From positions 1 through 64,000 of the forward strand of contig JAUNTZ010000006.1 of the NCBI GenBank assembly GCA_030538425.1: a stretch of DNA of 64,000 bases, given 5' to 3'. Shown here piece after piece: positions 1 through 8,488 of the stretch (positions are counted from its first letter, which is position 1; each line of letters begins with the position of its first letter). The notes beneath the pieces were generated by a model. The model was not told the DNA's origin, made no database searches, and saw only the letters and a program-made list of their open reading frames with translations. The stretch is from Paracoccus sp. (in: a-proteobacteria) (GTDB lineage: Bacteria; Pseudomonadota; Alphaproteobacteria; Rhodobacterales; Rhodobacteraceae). The translations under genes and the position numbers were made by a program.

Positions 1-50
1 GCGACAAAACCGGCAAATAACAGACCAAGCAATCCGGCAAGCTCAAACAT
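1..50 (-). CDS. Start of a membrane or secreted protein (cut by the window edge)
   Basis: An ATG at 48-50 on the minus strand opens a frame that runs out of the window. Its first codons read MFELAGLLGLLFAGFVA, a strongly hydrophobic N-terminus that fits a signal anchor or first membrane helix. A GGAG ribosome-binding sequence lies seven bases upstream of the ATG, which supports a genuine start. Only about 16 codons are visible, so no function can be given. Confidence 0.55.
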   Translation of the reverse strand, partial: MFELAGLLGLLFAGFV

Positions 51-126
51 CGCACATCTCCGACCATTTACACCGCCAGAAATAGCCTCCGATCAGCCCA
101 TTCCAAAGATATTTCTTAACAATAGG

Positions 127-630
127 TTAACGCCATGGTTCGGGCTGCGCCGAATAAGGCAGGTAAAGCGGGTGGCGCGGCTGGCCCTGACGGGTCAGGC
201 CCAGATGGTGCAGCGCAACACCCGCATCGCGCAGCATGGCGGTGACATGGGCCGCGCGACCCAGATGCGCGCCATGGAACCCCCATGCGCAGATTACCGG
301 CTGACAGCCCCGCAGATATTCCAGCAATATCATGTCGTTATCTGGCCCGACCGGGTCCAGCGCCGCCTTCAGATCCTGAGGCCGGGTGGCGCGCCAGCCA
401 AACAGGTTCACCACCACAAACCCGCCCGCGCCCATCGCTGTGGCCCGGCGCTGACAGCGCTCGATTGTGGGGTCATTGGCGCGCTCATCCGCCTTGGACG
501 GGTTCAGCATCACGAAACCCGCGCAAGGCCCCGCGCCCCAGTCGCGGCGCAGCGCATAGCGATAGCCGCCACAGCGCGAGAACAGCGCCTCGGACCGGAC
601 GCCCTCTGCCTGATGCTGGCGGATTTCCAC
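127..630 (-). CDS. DUF1643 domain protein
   Basis: 167-residue protein of the DUF1643 family, whose biochemical role is not established. The family signature is visible: a FVMLNPSKAD segment near residue 40, followed by NDPTIERCQRRA, then VVNLFGWRATRP and an AWG segment near residue 115. The length is normal for the family and the protein looks soluble, with no signal peptide or membrane helix. It stands alone between the partial gene at the window edge and rpmJ, all on the minus strand. The family call is firm; any function would be a guess. Confidence 0.85.
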   Translation of the reverse strand: MEIRQHQAEGVRSEALFSRCGGYRYALRRDWGAGPCAGFVMLNPSKADERANDPTIERCQRRATAMGAGGFVVVNLFGWRATRPQDLKAALDPVGPDNDMILLEYLRGCQPVICAWGFHGAHLGRAAHVTAMLRDAGVALHHLGLTRQGQPRHPLYLPYSAQPEPWR

Positions 631-713
631 GGCGTTTCCTGTCTTTTGTCCTCAAATATCCCGGGGACGTCCCGCCGGGACGGGGGCAGCCCCCCCAAAA
701 CCACCGCCAACGG

Positions 714-747
714 AAAAACCCGCCATAGCGCAAGGCCAGGGCGGGTT
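714..747 (-). terminator. Rho-independent terminator after rpmJ
   Basis: On the minus strand an AACCCGCC / GGCGGGTT stem is followed directly by a run of Ts. It sits about 35 bases past the rpmJ stop codon, the right place to end that transcript. Confidence 0.75.
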
Positions 748-781
748 CATCCGTCAAGACAGGGCCAAAGCCCCGCGCCGA

Positions 782-907
782 TCAGCCCTGACGGGCTTTG
801 AAACGGCGGTTCGTCTTGTTGATCACATAGATCCGGCCCTTGCGGCGCACGATCTGGCAATCACGGTGCCGGCTTTTCAGCGAGCGGAGCGAGTTGCGAA
901 CCTTCAT
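782..907 (-). CDS. rpmJ: 50S ribosomal protein L36
   Basis: 41-codon gene encoding ribosomal protein L36, beginning [17 protein letters not shown] and ending NRRFKARQG. This is the 41-residue form usual in alphaproteobacteria. It keeps a single cysteine and lacks the complete zinc-binding set of the short zinc-ribbon form. A GAGGGG ribosome-binding sequence precedes the ATG. The gene stands alone, away from the main ribosomal operons, with a strong terminator behind it and tRNA-Val upstream on the same strand. Confidence 0.95.
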   Translation of the reverse strand: MKVRNSLRSLKSRHRDCQIVRRKGRIYVINKTNRRFKARQG

Positions 908-959
908 TGTTCTATCCCCTCATCGCGGCACTCGGACAAGCGCCAGAGAAATTGAAATA

Positions 960-980
960 CCCCCGGCCCATGTCCGGGGG
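960..980 (-). terminator. Hairpin after tRNA-Val, likely terminator
   Basis: A CCCCCGG / CCGGGGG stem with a seven-base loop begins nine bases past the CCA end of the tRNA on the minus strand. It is followed by a T-rich TATTTCAATTT stretch. It probably ends the tRNA transcript. Confidence 0.6.
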
Positions 981-988
981 CGCGAAAA

Positions 989-1063
989 TGGTGGGCGGTA
1001 CTGGGATCGAACCAGTGGCCACTACGATGTCAACGTAGTGCTCTACCGCTGAGCTAACCGCCC
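989..1063 (-). tRNA. tRNA-Val (GAC anticodon)
   Basis: The minus strand folds into a standard cloverleaf. The acceptor is GGGCGGT / ACCGCCC, the D arm contains TAGCTCAGC.GGTAGAGC, and the anticodon stem CTACG / CGTAG carries a TTGACAT loop. The T arm has GGTTCGATCCC. The anticodon is GAC, so the amino acid is valine. The 3-prime CCA is encoded in the DNA (989-991). Confidence 0.97.
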
Positions 1064-1190
1064 ATCCGTGACGCCAACCCCAAGGGGATTCGCATCGGTT
1101 TGGGGTCTATACAGGCCACAAGCCCCGCGTGCAAGGGCTATAAACGACAAGATTTGCGCGTTATACTGGCGCTATCAACCAGACCGGCAA

Positions 1191-2057
1191 ATGATGCACG
1201 ATCACGGCCCTCGTCCCTTTGATCTGACCCGTCCGCCGGTCTGGCGTGGCGGGGTGATTTTTTGCTCTCCCCATTCGGGCCGCGATTATCCCGACTGGTT
1301 TTTACGCGAATCGGTGCTTGATCCGCTTGCCCTGCGCTCATCCGAGGATGCGTTCATGGACGATCTGGCCCGCCCGGCGGTGGCGGCGGGGGCGGTGCTT
1401 TTGACCGCTAGCCTCCCGCGCGCGGTGATCGACCTGAACCGCGCCGCGCATGAGATCGACCCGCAGGCGGTCGCGGGCGCCCCGCCGCGCGCGCTGAACC
1501 CGCGCACCATGGCCGGGCTGGGGGTGATTCCGCGCGTCGTCTCGCAGGGCCGCGCCATCCGCCACGACCGCATCCCCTATGCCGAGGCGCAGCGCCGGAT
1601 CGCTCTGTGGTGGCGGCCCTATCACCTGACCCTCGCGGGCCTCATCGCCGAGGCGCAGGCACAGTTTGGCGCGGCCTTGGTCGTGGACATGCACTCGATG
1701 CCGGGCGATGCGCTGTCGCATCTGCACCCGCCGCGCCCGCAGGTGGTGATCGGCAACCGCAATGGCGTCTCGGCAGGGCGCGAGATCAGCGCTCAGGTGC
1801 AGGACGCCTTTGTCGCGGCGGGGCTGCGGGTGCGGCTGAACTCACCCTTTTCGGGGGCCTATATCGCGGATGCCTACGGCCGCCCTGCGCAGAACAGCCA
1901 TGTCATTCAGGTCGAGATCGACCGCAGTCTTTACATGGATGAGGCGCGGGTGCGCCCCGGCCCGAACTATGCCGCTTTCGCCGCACAACTGGCGGGGATC
2001 ATCGCGGCGATTGCAGAGATCAGGCCGGGCGGCTCGGTCAGGGTCGCTGCGGAATGA
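1191..2057 (+). CDS. N-formylglutamate amidohydrolase family protein
   Basis: About 288 residues of the N-formylglutamate amidohydrolase family (HutG type), which removes formate from N-formyl-glutamate or similar amides. Visible motifs include VIFCSPHSGRDYP near the start, LIDLNR-like VIDLNRAAHEID, LVVDMHSMPGDA in the middle (metal-binding type histidine) and a NSPFSGAYI segment. An in-frame start at 1068 is possible but sits five bases from the tRNA. The tandem ATGs at 1191/1194 begin just before the conserved region and are preferred. No histidine-utilisation genes are nearby, so the physiological substrate is open. Confidence 0.85.
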   Translation: MMHDHGPRPFDLTRPPVWRGGVIFCSPHSGRDYPDWFLRESVLDPLALRSSEDAFMDDLARPAVAAGAVLLTASLPRAVIDLNRAAHEIDPQAVAGAPPRALNPRTMAGLGVIPRVVSQGRAIRHDRIPYAEAQRRIALWWRPYHLTLAGLIAEAQAQFGAALVVDMHSMPGDALSHLHPPRPQVVIGNRNGVSAGREISAQVQDAFVAAGLRVRLNSPFSGAYIADAYGRPAQNSHVIQVEIDRSLYMDEARVRPGPNYAAFAAQLAGIIAAIAEIRPGGSVRVAAE

Positions 2058-2131
2058 GGGATTTTGAGAAAGTGCGGCTGATTGCGCGCGGCGTGAACTT
2101 GGAAATAGATTGGGAGGTCAATATTGTCTAA
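2054..2131 (+). other. Short 25-codon open frame overlapping the immunity gene start
   Basis: An ATG at 2054 overlaps the stop of the preceding gene (ATGA). It opens a frame reading MRDFEKVRLIARG then VNLEIDWEVNIV before a TAA at 2129-2131, six bases inside the following TTG-started gene. Toxin genes usually overlap their immunity gene in this way, so this could be the last codons of a lost toxin. It could equally be chance. Confidence 0.25.
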
Positions 2132-2459
2132 TCCGATTGAAGAGCAAAGGCTGATTATTGATCAGCTGTATCACATCGTTGACGGAAGCTGCCCGGCTGA
2201 TGCTACATCCGCGCGATGCCGCTTTCGGTATGATCACGGCCATGAGGATGGTAGCGAAAGTGTAACGGAAACTTTCTATTTTACCGTGGACGGTAAAAGC
2301 GTATCTGCCGCATTGGATCGCGAGTTGGCATTTCCGGTCTTGGACTTAGTTCCTCAACTTCATGCGGCGATGAAAGCCCATACCGGCGGGGACTGGGATG
2401 CGTTCACGCTGTTCATCAACGAGGACGGAAGCGTGACGACAAAATTCGAATATCCATAA
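2124..2459 (+). CDS. YezG-type (DUF600-like) immunity protein, orphan
   Basis: 111-residue acidic soluble protein resembling the YezG/DUF600 immunity family, which neutralises C-terminal nuclease toxins of polymorphic toxin systems. Recognisable parts are a YHIVDGSCP start, FRYDHGHEDGSES and FYFTVDGKSV strands, and a C-terminal GGDWDAFTLFINEDGSVTTK segment. The start is TTG at 2124, with GGGAGGT seven bases upstream. Codon choice is less GC-biased than in neighbouring genes, which hints at recent acquisition. No toxin gene is visible on either side. A 25-codon open frame (2054-2131) ends across the start and may be a toxin remnant. The family call rests on motif resemblance only. Confidence 0.6.
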   Translation: MSNPIEEQRLIIDQLYHIVDGSCPADATSARCRFRYDHGHEDGSESVTETFYFTVDGKSVSAALDRELAFPVLDLVPQLHAAMKAHTGGDWDAFTLFINEDGSVTTKFEYP

Positions 2460-2634
2460 TTCCACGATGCCCCATGCCAGCCGCTTCGGCGCGCGACACG
2501 GCATTCAGGCCGAAATCGCGGCCATCCGCCTTGGCTCGAAGGGTCAGCATTGGCGGATGATGCCCGTCGCGCGATATATCACACATCCCCGCGCCGTCGT
2601 TTCGGGACCGCGTGGCGGGGATGCTGAGCGGGGT

Positions 2635-3321
2635 CTAGGCCAGCTCAGCCTGAATGGCCTGAGCCGCCGCGCGGGGGTCTGTGGCCTGCCAGATCGGGCG
2701 GCCCACGACAATGTGATCGGCGCCTGCGGCCATCGCGGCGGAGGGCGTCTCGACCCGTTTCTGATCGCCAAGCGCGGCACCTGCGGGGCGCACGCCCGGA
2801 GTCACGATCAACCGCCCATGCGCCTGCGGCAAGGCGCGGATCAGCGCGGCCTCTTGCGGGCTGGCAATCACGCCATCGGCGCCCGCCTCGAAAGCTCGGC
2901 CTGCGCGTTCGGCCACCAGATCGGGCAGATCACCGGGCTTGATCAGCCCCGCATCCAGATCAGCACGGTCAAGCGAGGTCAGGATCGTCACGGCCAGAAT
3001 CCGCGTGACCGAGCCCGCCGCGCCCTCTTTCGCCGCGCGAACCACATGCGGGTCGCCGTGAACGGTCAGGAAATCCAGATCGAACCGCGCCAGACCGCGC
3101 ACGGCCGCCTCAACCGTGGCGCCGATATCGAAGAGCTTCATGTCCAGAAAGACGCGCTTGCCGCGCTCATCCTTCAGCTCACGCGCAAGCGCCAGCCCGC
3201 CGCCGGTCAGCATCCCCAAGCCGATCTTGTAGAACGAGGCCGCGTCGCCGATCCGGTCGGCCAGAGCCAGCCCGGACACGGCGTCGGGAAGATCCAGTGC
3301 CACGATAAGACGGTCGGTCAT
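2635..3321 (-). CDS. pyrF: Orotidine 5'-phosphate decarboxylase
   Basis: Catalyses the last step of UMP synthesis, decarboxylation of orotidine 5'-phosphate. The 228-residue protein begins MTDRLIVALDLPD. It has the VFLDMKLFDIGATV segment holding the catalytic lysine and aspartates, a VTPGVRP loop and a phosphate-binding VVGRPI near the C-terminus. Two ATGs are close together. AGGAG is seven bases from the ATG at 3321 but only one base from the ATG at 3327, so 3321 is chosen. It stands alone on the minus strand between an immunity gene and the divergent band-7 operon. Confidence 0.95.
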   Translation of the reverse strand: MTDRLIVALDLPDAVSGLALADRIGDAASFYKIGLGMLTGGGLALARELKDERGKRVFLDMKLFDIGATVEAAVRGLARFDLDFLTVHGDPHVVRAAKEGAAGSVTRILAVTILTSLDRADLDAGLIKPGDLPDLVAERAGRAFEAGADGVIASPQEAALIRALPQAHGRLIVTPGVRPAGAALGDQKRVETPSAAMAAGADHIVVGRPIWQATDPRAAAQAIQAELA

Positions 3322-3425
3322 TGTCATACTCCTGATTTTCGGGGCGATTAGCATGGCGCAGCGGGGCTTGAAACCCCCGCTCAAGCCGCCCACACTATCA
3401 GGGCAGATGTCTGAAAGGTTAACTC

Positions 3426-4316
3426 ATGCCTCCTGAAATTACCGATCTGCTTGGCCAGAACGTCGCGCTGATCGTCATTGGCCTGATCCTGCTGTTGACG
3501 GTGTTCAAGGCGGTTCTGGTCGTGCCGCAATCCGAGAAATATGTGGTGGAACGCTTTGGCCGGCTGCGCGCGGTGCTGGGGCCGGGGATCAATTTCATCA
3601 TCCCCTATATCGACCGCATCGCGCATCGCATCTCTGTGCTGGAGCGGCAATTGCCCAACAGCCATCAGGACGCGATCACCGCCGATAACGTGCTTGTGCA
3701 GGTCGAAACCTCAGTCTTTTACCGCATTATCGAACCCGAAAAGACGGTTTACCGCATCCGCGACATTGACGCCGCCATCGCGACCACGGTTGCGGGGATC
3801 GTGCGGTCGGAAATCGGCACGATGGAGCTGGACCATGTGCAATCCAACCGCGCCCATCTGATCGAGCGGGTCAAGGATCAGGTCGCCGATCAGGTCGATG
3901 ACTGGGGCATCGAGGTCACGCGGGCTGAGATCCTGGACGTGAACCTAGACGCCGCCACCCGCGCCGCGATGCTGCAACAGCTGAACGCCGAACGCGCCCG
4001 CCGCGCGCAAGTGACCGAGGCCGAGGGCCGCCGCCGCGCGGTCGAGCTTGCCGCCGATGGTGATCTTTACGCCGCCGAACAGCAGGCCAAGGCCAAGCGC
4101 GTTCTGGCTGAGGCCGAAGCCTTCGCCACCACCGCCATTGCCGACGCGATCCGTCAGGGCGGGCTGGAGGCCGCGCAATATCAGGTCGCCATGCGGCAGG
4201 TCGATGCGCTGACCGAGGTCGGCAAGGGTCAGGGCAAGCAGACGGTCGTTCTGCCTGCCGCCGCGCTTGATGCCTTTGGCGATGCGTTCAAGCTGTTGCA
4301 GGGGGCGCGGAAATGA
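3426..4316 (+). CDS. SPFH/band 7 membrane protein (paraslipin type)
   Basis: 296-residue stomatin-like protein of the QmcA/paraslipin group, thought to scaffold membrane microdomains. It has one N-terminal membrane helix (about residues 10-32), then the band 7 domain starting VVPQSEKYVVERFGRLRAVLGPG. A long alanine/glutamate/arginine-rich coiled-coil segment follows (about 190-245), and a hydrophobic C-terminus. The next gene is NfeD-like and overlaps by four bases (ATGA), the classic band 7-NfeD pair. The helix and the pairing place it in the cytoplasmic membrane. Confidence 0.92.
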   Translation: MPPEITDLLGQNVALIVIGLILLLTVFKAVLVVPQSEKYVVERFGRLRAVLGPGINFIIPYIDRIAHRISVLERQLPNSHQDAITADNVLVQVETSVFYRIIEPEKTVYRIRDIDAAIATTVAGIVRSEIGTMELDHVQSNRAHLIERVKDQVADQVDDWGIEVTRAEILDVNLDAATRAAMLQQLNAERARRAQVTEAEGRRRAVELAADGDLYAAEQQAKAKRVLAEAEAFATTAIADAIRQGGLEAAQYQVAMRQVDALTEVGKGQGKQTVVLPAAALDAFGDAFKLLQGARK

Positions 4317-4582
4317 GCTCGCTCAATGGCTGGTTCTGGATCATCGCGGGCGTCGCCATCGGCGCGATCGAGATGTTCATCCCGGGCTATGTTTTCCTTG
4401 GCAGCGCCATCGCTTTGGTGATCGTCGGCGCGGCGGTGCTGATGGGCGTGACCGCGCCCTTGGCATGGCTGTTGATTGCAACCGGCGTGCTGTCGCTGAT
4501 CTGCTGGTTCTTGCTGCGCCGCACCATGGGCGTGCAAAAGGGTCAGGTCAAAATCTGGCACCGCGACATTAACGACAACTGA
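4313..4582 (+). CDS. NfeD-like membrane protein (short form)
   Basis: 89-residue partner of the preceding band 7 protein. Three to four hydrophobic segments fill residues 7-68 (WFWIIAGVAIGAIEMFIPGY, then AIALVIVGAAVL and a LLIATGVLSLICWFLL helix). The protein ends soon after, so the soluble OB-fold domain of longer NfeD proteins is absent or reduced to GVQKGQVKIWHRD. The start overlaps the upstream stop by ATGA, so the two are translationally coupled. Short NfeD forms next to stomatin genes are known; the exact role is not settled. Confidence 0.85.
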   Translation: MSSLNGWFWIIAGVAIGAIEMFIPGYVFLGSAIALVIVGAAVLMGVTAPLAWLLIATGVLSLICWFLLRRTMGVQKGQVKIWHRDINDN

Positions 4583-4585
4583 ACC

Positions 4586-4795
4586 ATGCCGCTGCTGATC
4601 CTTGCCCTGTTCATCATCGCCGCGCTGATCCTGATGCGTTATCGCCCCAAGGCGCGCGCGGCCTGCGACTGGCGCCGCGTGGGCCAAAAGGGCAGCCTGT
4701 TCGAGTTCCGCTGCGCCACCTGCAAACAAAACGCCTATAGCCAGCACCCGACCGGGCCCGAGACCTGCAAGAAGCATCTTCGGAACAGCCTGTAA
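4586..4795 (+). CDS. Small single-helix protein with a cysteine motif
   Basis: 69-residue protein following the NfeD gene by three bases, so it is the third gene of the operon. Residues 2-17 form one membrane helix (LLILALFIIAALILM). The rest is a basic soluble tail with a FRCATCKQ CxxC pair and a third cysteine in ETCKKHL, which could bind a metal or be redox-active. I do not recognise a named family. Its position suggests it works with the band 7/NfeD pair, but that is inference. Confidence 0.75.
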   Translation: MPLLILALFIIAALILMRYRPKARAACDWRRVGQKGSLFEFRCATCKQNAYSQHPTGPETCKKHLRNSL

Positions 4796-4821
4796 TCGGC
4801 TGATTTTTACCGCCTCGGCAA

Positions 4822-4850
4822 CTTGAACGCGGCGGGCGGCGTTTCCATCT
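4822..4850 (+). promoter_or_regulatory. Sigma-32-type heat-shock promoter of clpB
   Basis: CTTG (4822-4825), then 18 bases, then TCCATCT (4844-4850), about 72 bases before the clpB ATG. The spacing is identical to the element in front of hslV (CTTG-N18-CCTATCT), and both resemble the alphaproteobacterial RpoH pattern CTTG-N17/18-CYTAT-T. Confidence 0.55.
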
Positions 4851-4922
4851 TATCCACAAGACCCGGAACGGGCCGCGCCATGACGGGCGGCACAAAGCCG
4901 GGGGCTGAATGAGGAGAAGAAC

Positions 4923-7553
4923 ATGGAACTGGAAAAGTTCACCGAACGCTCGCGCGGGTTTCTGAACGCCGCGCAGACGATTGCCATTCGCGAAGGCCAT
5001 CAGCGGGTTGTCCCCGAACATCTGCTGAAAGCCCTGATGGACGACGAACAGGGTTTCGCGACCAATCTTATCACCAAATCCGGCGGCGATGCGGCGGCTG
5101 TGCGCTATGCGGTGGGTCAGGCCGTTGATAAGCTGCCCAAGGTCTCGGGCGGCGATGGTCAGGTCTATACCGACCCTTCGCTTGTGCGTGTCCTGGATGA
5201 GGCGCAGAAACTTGCCAAGACCGCCGGCGACAGCTTTGTGCCCGCCGAACGGATGCTGACCGCGATGGCGATCGTCAACACCCGCGCCCGCGATGCGTTG
5301 GAAGCGGGCCGTGTCACTGCGCAGGCGCTCAATGCCGCAATCAATGAGATCCGCAAGGGCCGCACCGCTGACAGCGCATCCGCCGAGGACAGCTATGAGG
5401 CGCTGTCGAAATACGCCCGCAACCTGACCGAAGCCGCCGAGGCGGGCAAGATCGACCCGATTATCGGCCGGGATGAGGAAATTCGCCGCGCGATGCAGGT
5501 TCTGTCGCGCCGCACCAAGAACAACCCCGTGCTGATCGGTGAACCGGGCGTCGGTAAAACTGCCATTGCCGAGGGTCTGGCCCTGCGCATCGTGAACGGC
5601 GATGTGCCCGAAAGCCTGCGCAACAAACAGCTTTGGGCGCTTGATATGGGCGCGCTGATCGCGGGTGCGAAATATCGCGGTGAGTTTGAAGAGCGGCTCA
5701 AGGCGGTTCTCAAGGAAATCGAGACCGCCGCGGGTGAAATCATCCTGTTCATCGACGAATTGCACGTCCTTGTCGGGGCGGGCAAGACCGATGGCGCGAT
5801 GGATGCCGCCAACCTCATCAAGCCGGCCCTTGCGCGGGGTGAGCTGCATTGCGTCGGTGCCACCACGCTGGACGAATACCGCAAATATATCGAGAAGGAC
5901 GCGGCGCTTGCCCGCCGGTTCCAGCCGGTGCTTGTGACCGAGCCGACCGTGGCCGACACGATCAGTATCCTGCGCGGTATCAAGGAAAAATACGAACTTC
6001 ACCATGGCGTGCGCATCGCCGATTCCGCGCTTGTCGCGGCGGCGACGCTGTCGAACCGCTATATCACCGACCGCTTTTTGCCCGACAAGGCGATTGACCT
6101 TGTGGACGAGGCGGCAAGCCGTCTGCGGATGGAGGTGGATAGCAAGCCCGAGGAACTCGACGCCCTCGACCGTCAGATCCTGCAATTGCAGATCGAGGCC
6201 GAGGCGCTCAAGAAAGAAGACGACGCGGCCAGCCGCGACCGTCTGGCCAAGCTGGAAAAAGACCTGTCGGACCTGCAAGAACGCAGTTCCGAGATGACCG
6301 CACGTTGGCAGGGCGAACGCGACAAGCTGGAAGGGGCGCGCGGCCTCAAGGAACAGCTTGACCGCGCCCGCGCCGATCTGGATCACGCCAAACGCGAAGG
6401 CAATCTGGCCCGCGCGGGTGAGCTGTCCTATGGCATCATCCCCGGTCTGGAAAAGCAGTTGGCCGAAAGCGAAGGCTCGGAAAGCGACAGCCTGATGGTC
6501 GAAGAGGCGGTCGGCCCCGAACAGATTGCCGAGGTGGTCGAACGCTGGACCGGCATCCCGACCAGCAAGATGCTGGAAGGGGAACGCGAAAAGCTGCTGG
6601 CGATGGAAAACGTGCTGGGCGCCCGCGTGATCGGTCAGGCCGAGGCGGTCAAGGCCGTGTCCAACGCCGTCCGCCGCGCCCGCGCGGGGCTGAACGACGA
6701 GAACCGCCCGCTTGGGTCGTTCCTGTTCCTCGGCCCGACCGGCGTCGGCAAGACCGAACTCACCAAGGCCATCGCCGAATATATGTTCGACGATGACAGC
6801 GCGATGGTCCGCATCGACATGTCCGAGTTCATGGAAAAGCACTCGGTCGCGCGGCTGATCGGCGCGCCTCCGGGCTATGTCGGCTATGATGAGGGCGGCG
6901 TGCTGACTGAGGCCGTCCGGCGGCGTCCCTATCAGGTGATCCTGTTCGATGAGGTCGAAAAGGCGCATCCGGACGTGTTCAACGTGCTGTTGCAGGTTCT
7001 GGATGACGGGCAGTTGACCGATGGTCAGGGCCGCACGGTTGATTTCAAGCAGACGCTGATTATCCTGACCTCAAACCTTGGCGCGCAGGCTTTGTCGGTG
7101 CTGCCCGAGGGAAGCGACAGCACGGATGCGCGGGCGCAGGTGATGGATGCGGTGCGGGCCCATTTCCGCCCCGAATTCCTGAACCGTCTGGATGAGATCA
7201 TCATCTTCCACCGCCTGACCCGCACGGATATGGACGCGATCGTGCGCATCCAGCTTGGCCGGTTGGAGCGGCGGCTTGAGGCGCGGCATATCGCGCTTGA
7301 TGTCGATGACAAGGCGCTCAAATGGCTGGCGGATGAGGGGTTCGATCCGGTCTTCGGTGCGCGTCCTCTGAAACGGGTGATCCAGCGATCCTTGCAGGAC
7401 GCCCTGGCAGAGATGATCCTTGGCGGTGAGATCCGCGACGGCGAAACGATCCGCGTCAGCGCCAGCGACGATGGCTTGCTGATCGGGGACCGCGTGACCA
7501 ATTCGCGCCTTGACGGCGGCAGCGGCAAACCCGCCGATGCGCCCTTGCACTAA
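4923..7553 (+). CDS. clpB: ATP-dependent disaggregase ClpB
   Basis: 876-residue Hsp100 chaperone that, with DnaK, pulls proteins out of aggregates. Domains in order: N-domain (about 1-145); first AAA+ module with Walker A GEPGVGKT (206-213) and Walker [16 protein letters not shown]; the ClpB-specific coiled-coil middle domain (about 405-525); the second AAA+ module with GPTGVGKT (604-611); and the C-terminal domain with [11 protein letters not shown]. The middle domain separates it from ClpA and ClpC. Length is normal. AGGAG precedes the ATG. It is a single-gene unit with a heat-shock-type promoter in front and a strong terminator behind. Confidence 0.98.
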   Translation: MELEKFTERSRGFLNAAQTIAIREGHQRVVPEHLLKALMDDEQGFATNLITKSGGDAAAVRYAVGQAVDKLPKVSGGDGQVYTDPSLVRVLDEAQKLAKTAGDSFVPAERMLTAMAIVNTRARDALEAGRVTAQALNAAINEIRKGRTADSASAEDSYEALSKYARNLTEAAEAGKIDPIIGRDEEIRRAMQVLSRRTKNNPVLIGEPGVGKTAIAEGLALRIVNGDVPESLRNKQLWALDMGALIAGAKYRGEFEERLKAVLKEIETAAGEIILFIDELHVLVGAGKTDGAMDAANLIKPALARGELHCVGATTLDEYRKYIEKDAALARRFQPVLVTEPTVADTISILRGIKEKYELHHGVRIADSALVAAATLSNRYITDRFLPDKAIDLVDEAASRLRMEVDSKPEELDALDRQILQLQIEAEALKKEDDAASRDRLAKLEKDLSDLQERSSEMTARWQGERDKLEGARGLKEQLDRARADLDHAKREGNLARAGELSYGIIPGLEKQLAESEGSESDSLMVEEAVGPEQIAEVVERWTGIPTSKMLEGEREKLLAMENVLGARVIGQAEAVKAVSNAVRRARAGLNDENRPLGSFLFLGPTGVGKTELTKAIAEYMFDDDSAMVRIDMSEFMEKHSVARLIGAPPGYVGYDEGGVLTEAVRRRPYQVILFDEVEKAHPDVFNVLLQVLDDGQLTDGQGRTVDFKQTLIILTSNLGAQALSVLPEGSDSTDARAQVMDAVRAHFRPEFLNRLDEIIIFHRLTRTDMDAIVRIQLGRLERRLEARHIALDVDDKALKWLADEGFDPVFGARPLKRVIQRSLQDALAEMILGGEIRDGETIRVSASDDGLLIGDRVTNSRLDGGSGKPADAPLH

Positions 7554-7556
7554 GAC

Positions 7557-7586
7557 AAAAGCCCCGGTTCGCGCCGGGGCTTTTTT
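7557..7586. terminator. Terminator between clpB and the aroE paralogue
   Basis: An AAGCCCCGG / CCGGGGCTT stem with a six-base loop has a run of six Ts on the plus side and As on the other side. It sits between two convergent stop codons and can serve both clpB and the minus-strand gene. Confidence 0.85.
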
Positions 7587-7592
7587 CTGGCC

Positions 7593-8411
7593 TCAGCCTT
7601 GGGCGCGCAACTCTTTGCGCAAGGCGCTCGCGTCAACCTCATGCCCGGTAAAATGGCGAAACGCATCGACGCCCTGATGAAAGAACAGCTCATAGCCTGA
7701 CATCGTGTCGATCCCGGCTGCGCGGGCATCCTCAAGAAATTGTGTTTTTTCAGGAGTATAGACCGCATCAAACGCCCATGAGGCGGGCGGCAGGACGCCA
7801 AAGGCGCTGCCGTCATAGCCGACCATGCCAAGGGGCGTCGAGTTCACCAACCCCTCAGCCCCGTCGGTTGCCTGATCTATGCTGTCCGCCAGATCGACCG
7901 GCAGATCGGGCGCGAAACCGGCAAGCGCAGAGGCAAGCGCCTTGGCCCGCGCGGCGTCGGGATCATAGAGCCGCAGATGGCTTGCCCCCAGACCCGCAAG
8001 CGCGAAGGCAATCGCCTTGCCGACGCCGCCCGAACCCGCCATGGCGACAATCCCGGGCCGCGCCGCGCCAAAGCGCGCCCGCCACGCCCCGGCAAAGCCC
8101 GAGCAGTCGGTGTTATGCCCGACCGGCCCCGATGCCTCGAACAGCACCGTGTTGCATGCCCCCATCGCGCGGGTCATCGGGTCAGGCACATCCAGCCGCG
8201 CGACCACGGTTTCCTTATAGGGATAGGTCACGTTGATGCCGCGAAAACCCGCCGCGCAATCGTCGAAAACCTGATCAAAACTGCGCCCCAGATCGGCGGG
8301 GATCAGTGCCTCATAGCTGACCTCAAACCCGCAGAGCCGCCCCGCCAGCCGATGCAGCAAAGGCGATTTGGAACGCGATATATTATCACCGATCAGGCCA
8401 AGACGTATCAT
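7593..8411 (-). CDS. Shikimate/quinate dehydrogenase paralogue
   Basis: 272-residue AroE-family NAD(P)-dependent dehydrogenase, distinct from the housekeeping aroE near 46.2 kb. It has the substrate-binding GDNISRSKSPLLHRL start, catalytic-lysine segment NVTYPYKETV, a NTDCSGF segment and a Rossmann loop AGSGGVGKAIA. The C-terminal GYELFFHQGVDAF replaces the usual GLxMLxxQ. The start at 8411 has GGAGG five bases upstream; an earlier in-frame ATG lacks one. It lies beside a GntR regulator and a TRAP/dehydroquinase/dehydroshikimate dehydratase operon. It therefore probably oxidises quinate or shikimate in catabolism. The exact substrate cannot be read from sequence. Confidence 0.85.
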   Translation of the reverse strand: MIRLGLIGDNISRSKSPLLHRLAGRLCGFEVSYEALIPADLGRSFDQVFDDCAAGFRGINVTYPYKETVVARLDVPDPMTRAMGACNTVLFEASGPVGHNTDCSGFAGAWRARFGAARPGIVAMAGSGGVGKAIAFALAGLGASHLRLYDPDAARAKALASALAGFAPDLPVDLADSIDQATDGAEGLVNSTPLGMVGYDGSAFGVLPPASWAFDAVYTPEKTQFLEDARAAGIDTMSGYELFFHQGVDAFRHFTGHEVDASALRKELRAQG

Positions 8412-8488
8412 CGCATCCTCCGCGCATGTGGCGCAAGGATACATCCGAGGATCGAAGAATCAACGGAGATTTTCGTAAACGTCGGGGG

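Noticed and set aside
2467..3351. 294-codon plus-strand frame
   Set aside because: Mostly antisense to pyrF. The first 170 bases, in the gap, show no family match; nothing else was seen in that gap.
4614..6968. 784-codon open frame on the minus strand
   Set aside because: Antisense to clpB, a certain gene. The product is low-complexity and rich in His, Gln and Arg, typical of a high-GC shadow frame.
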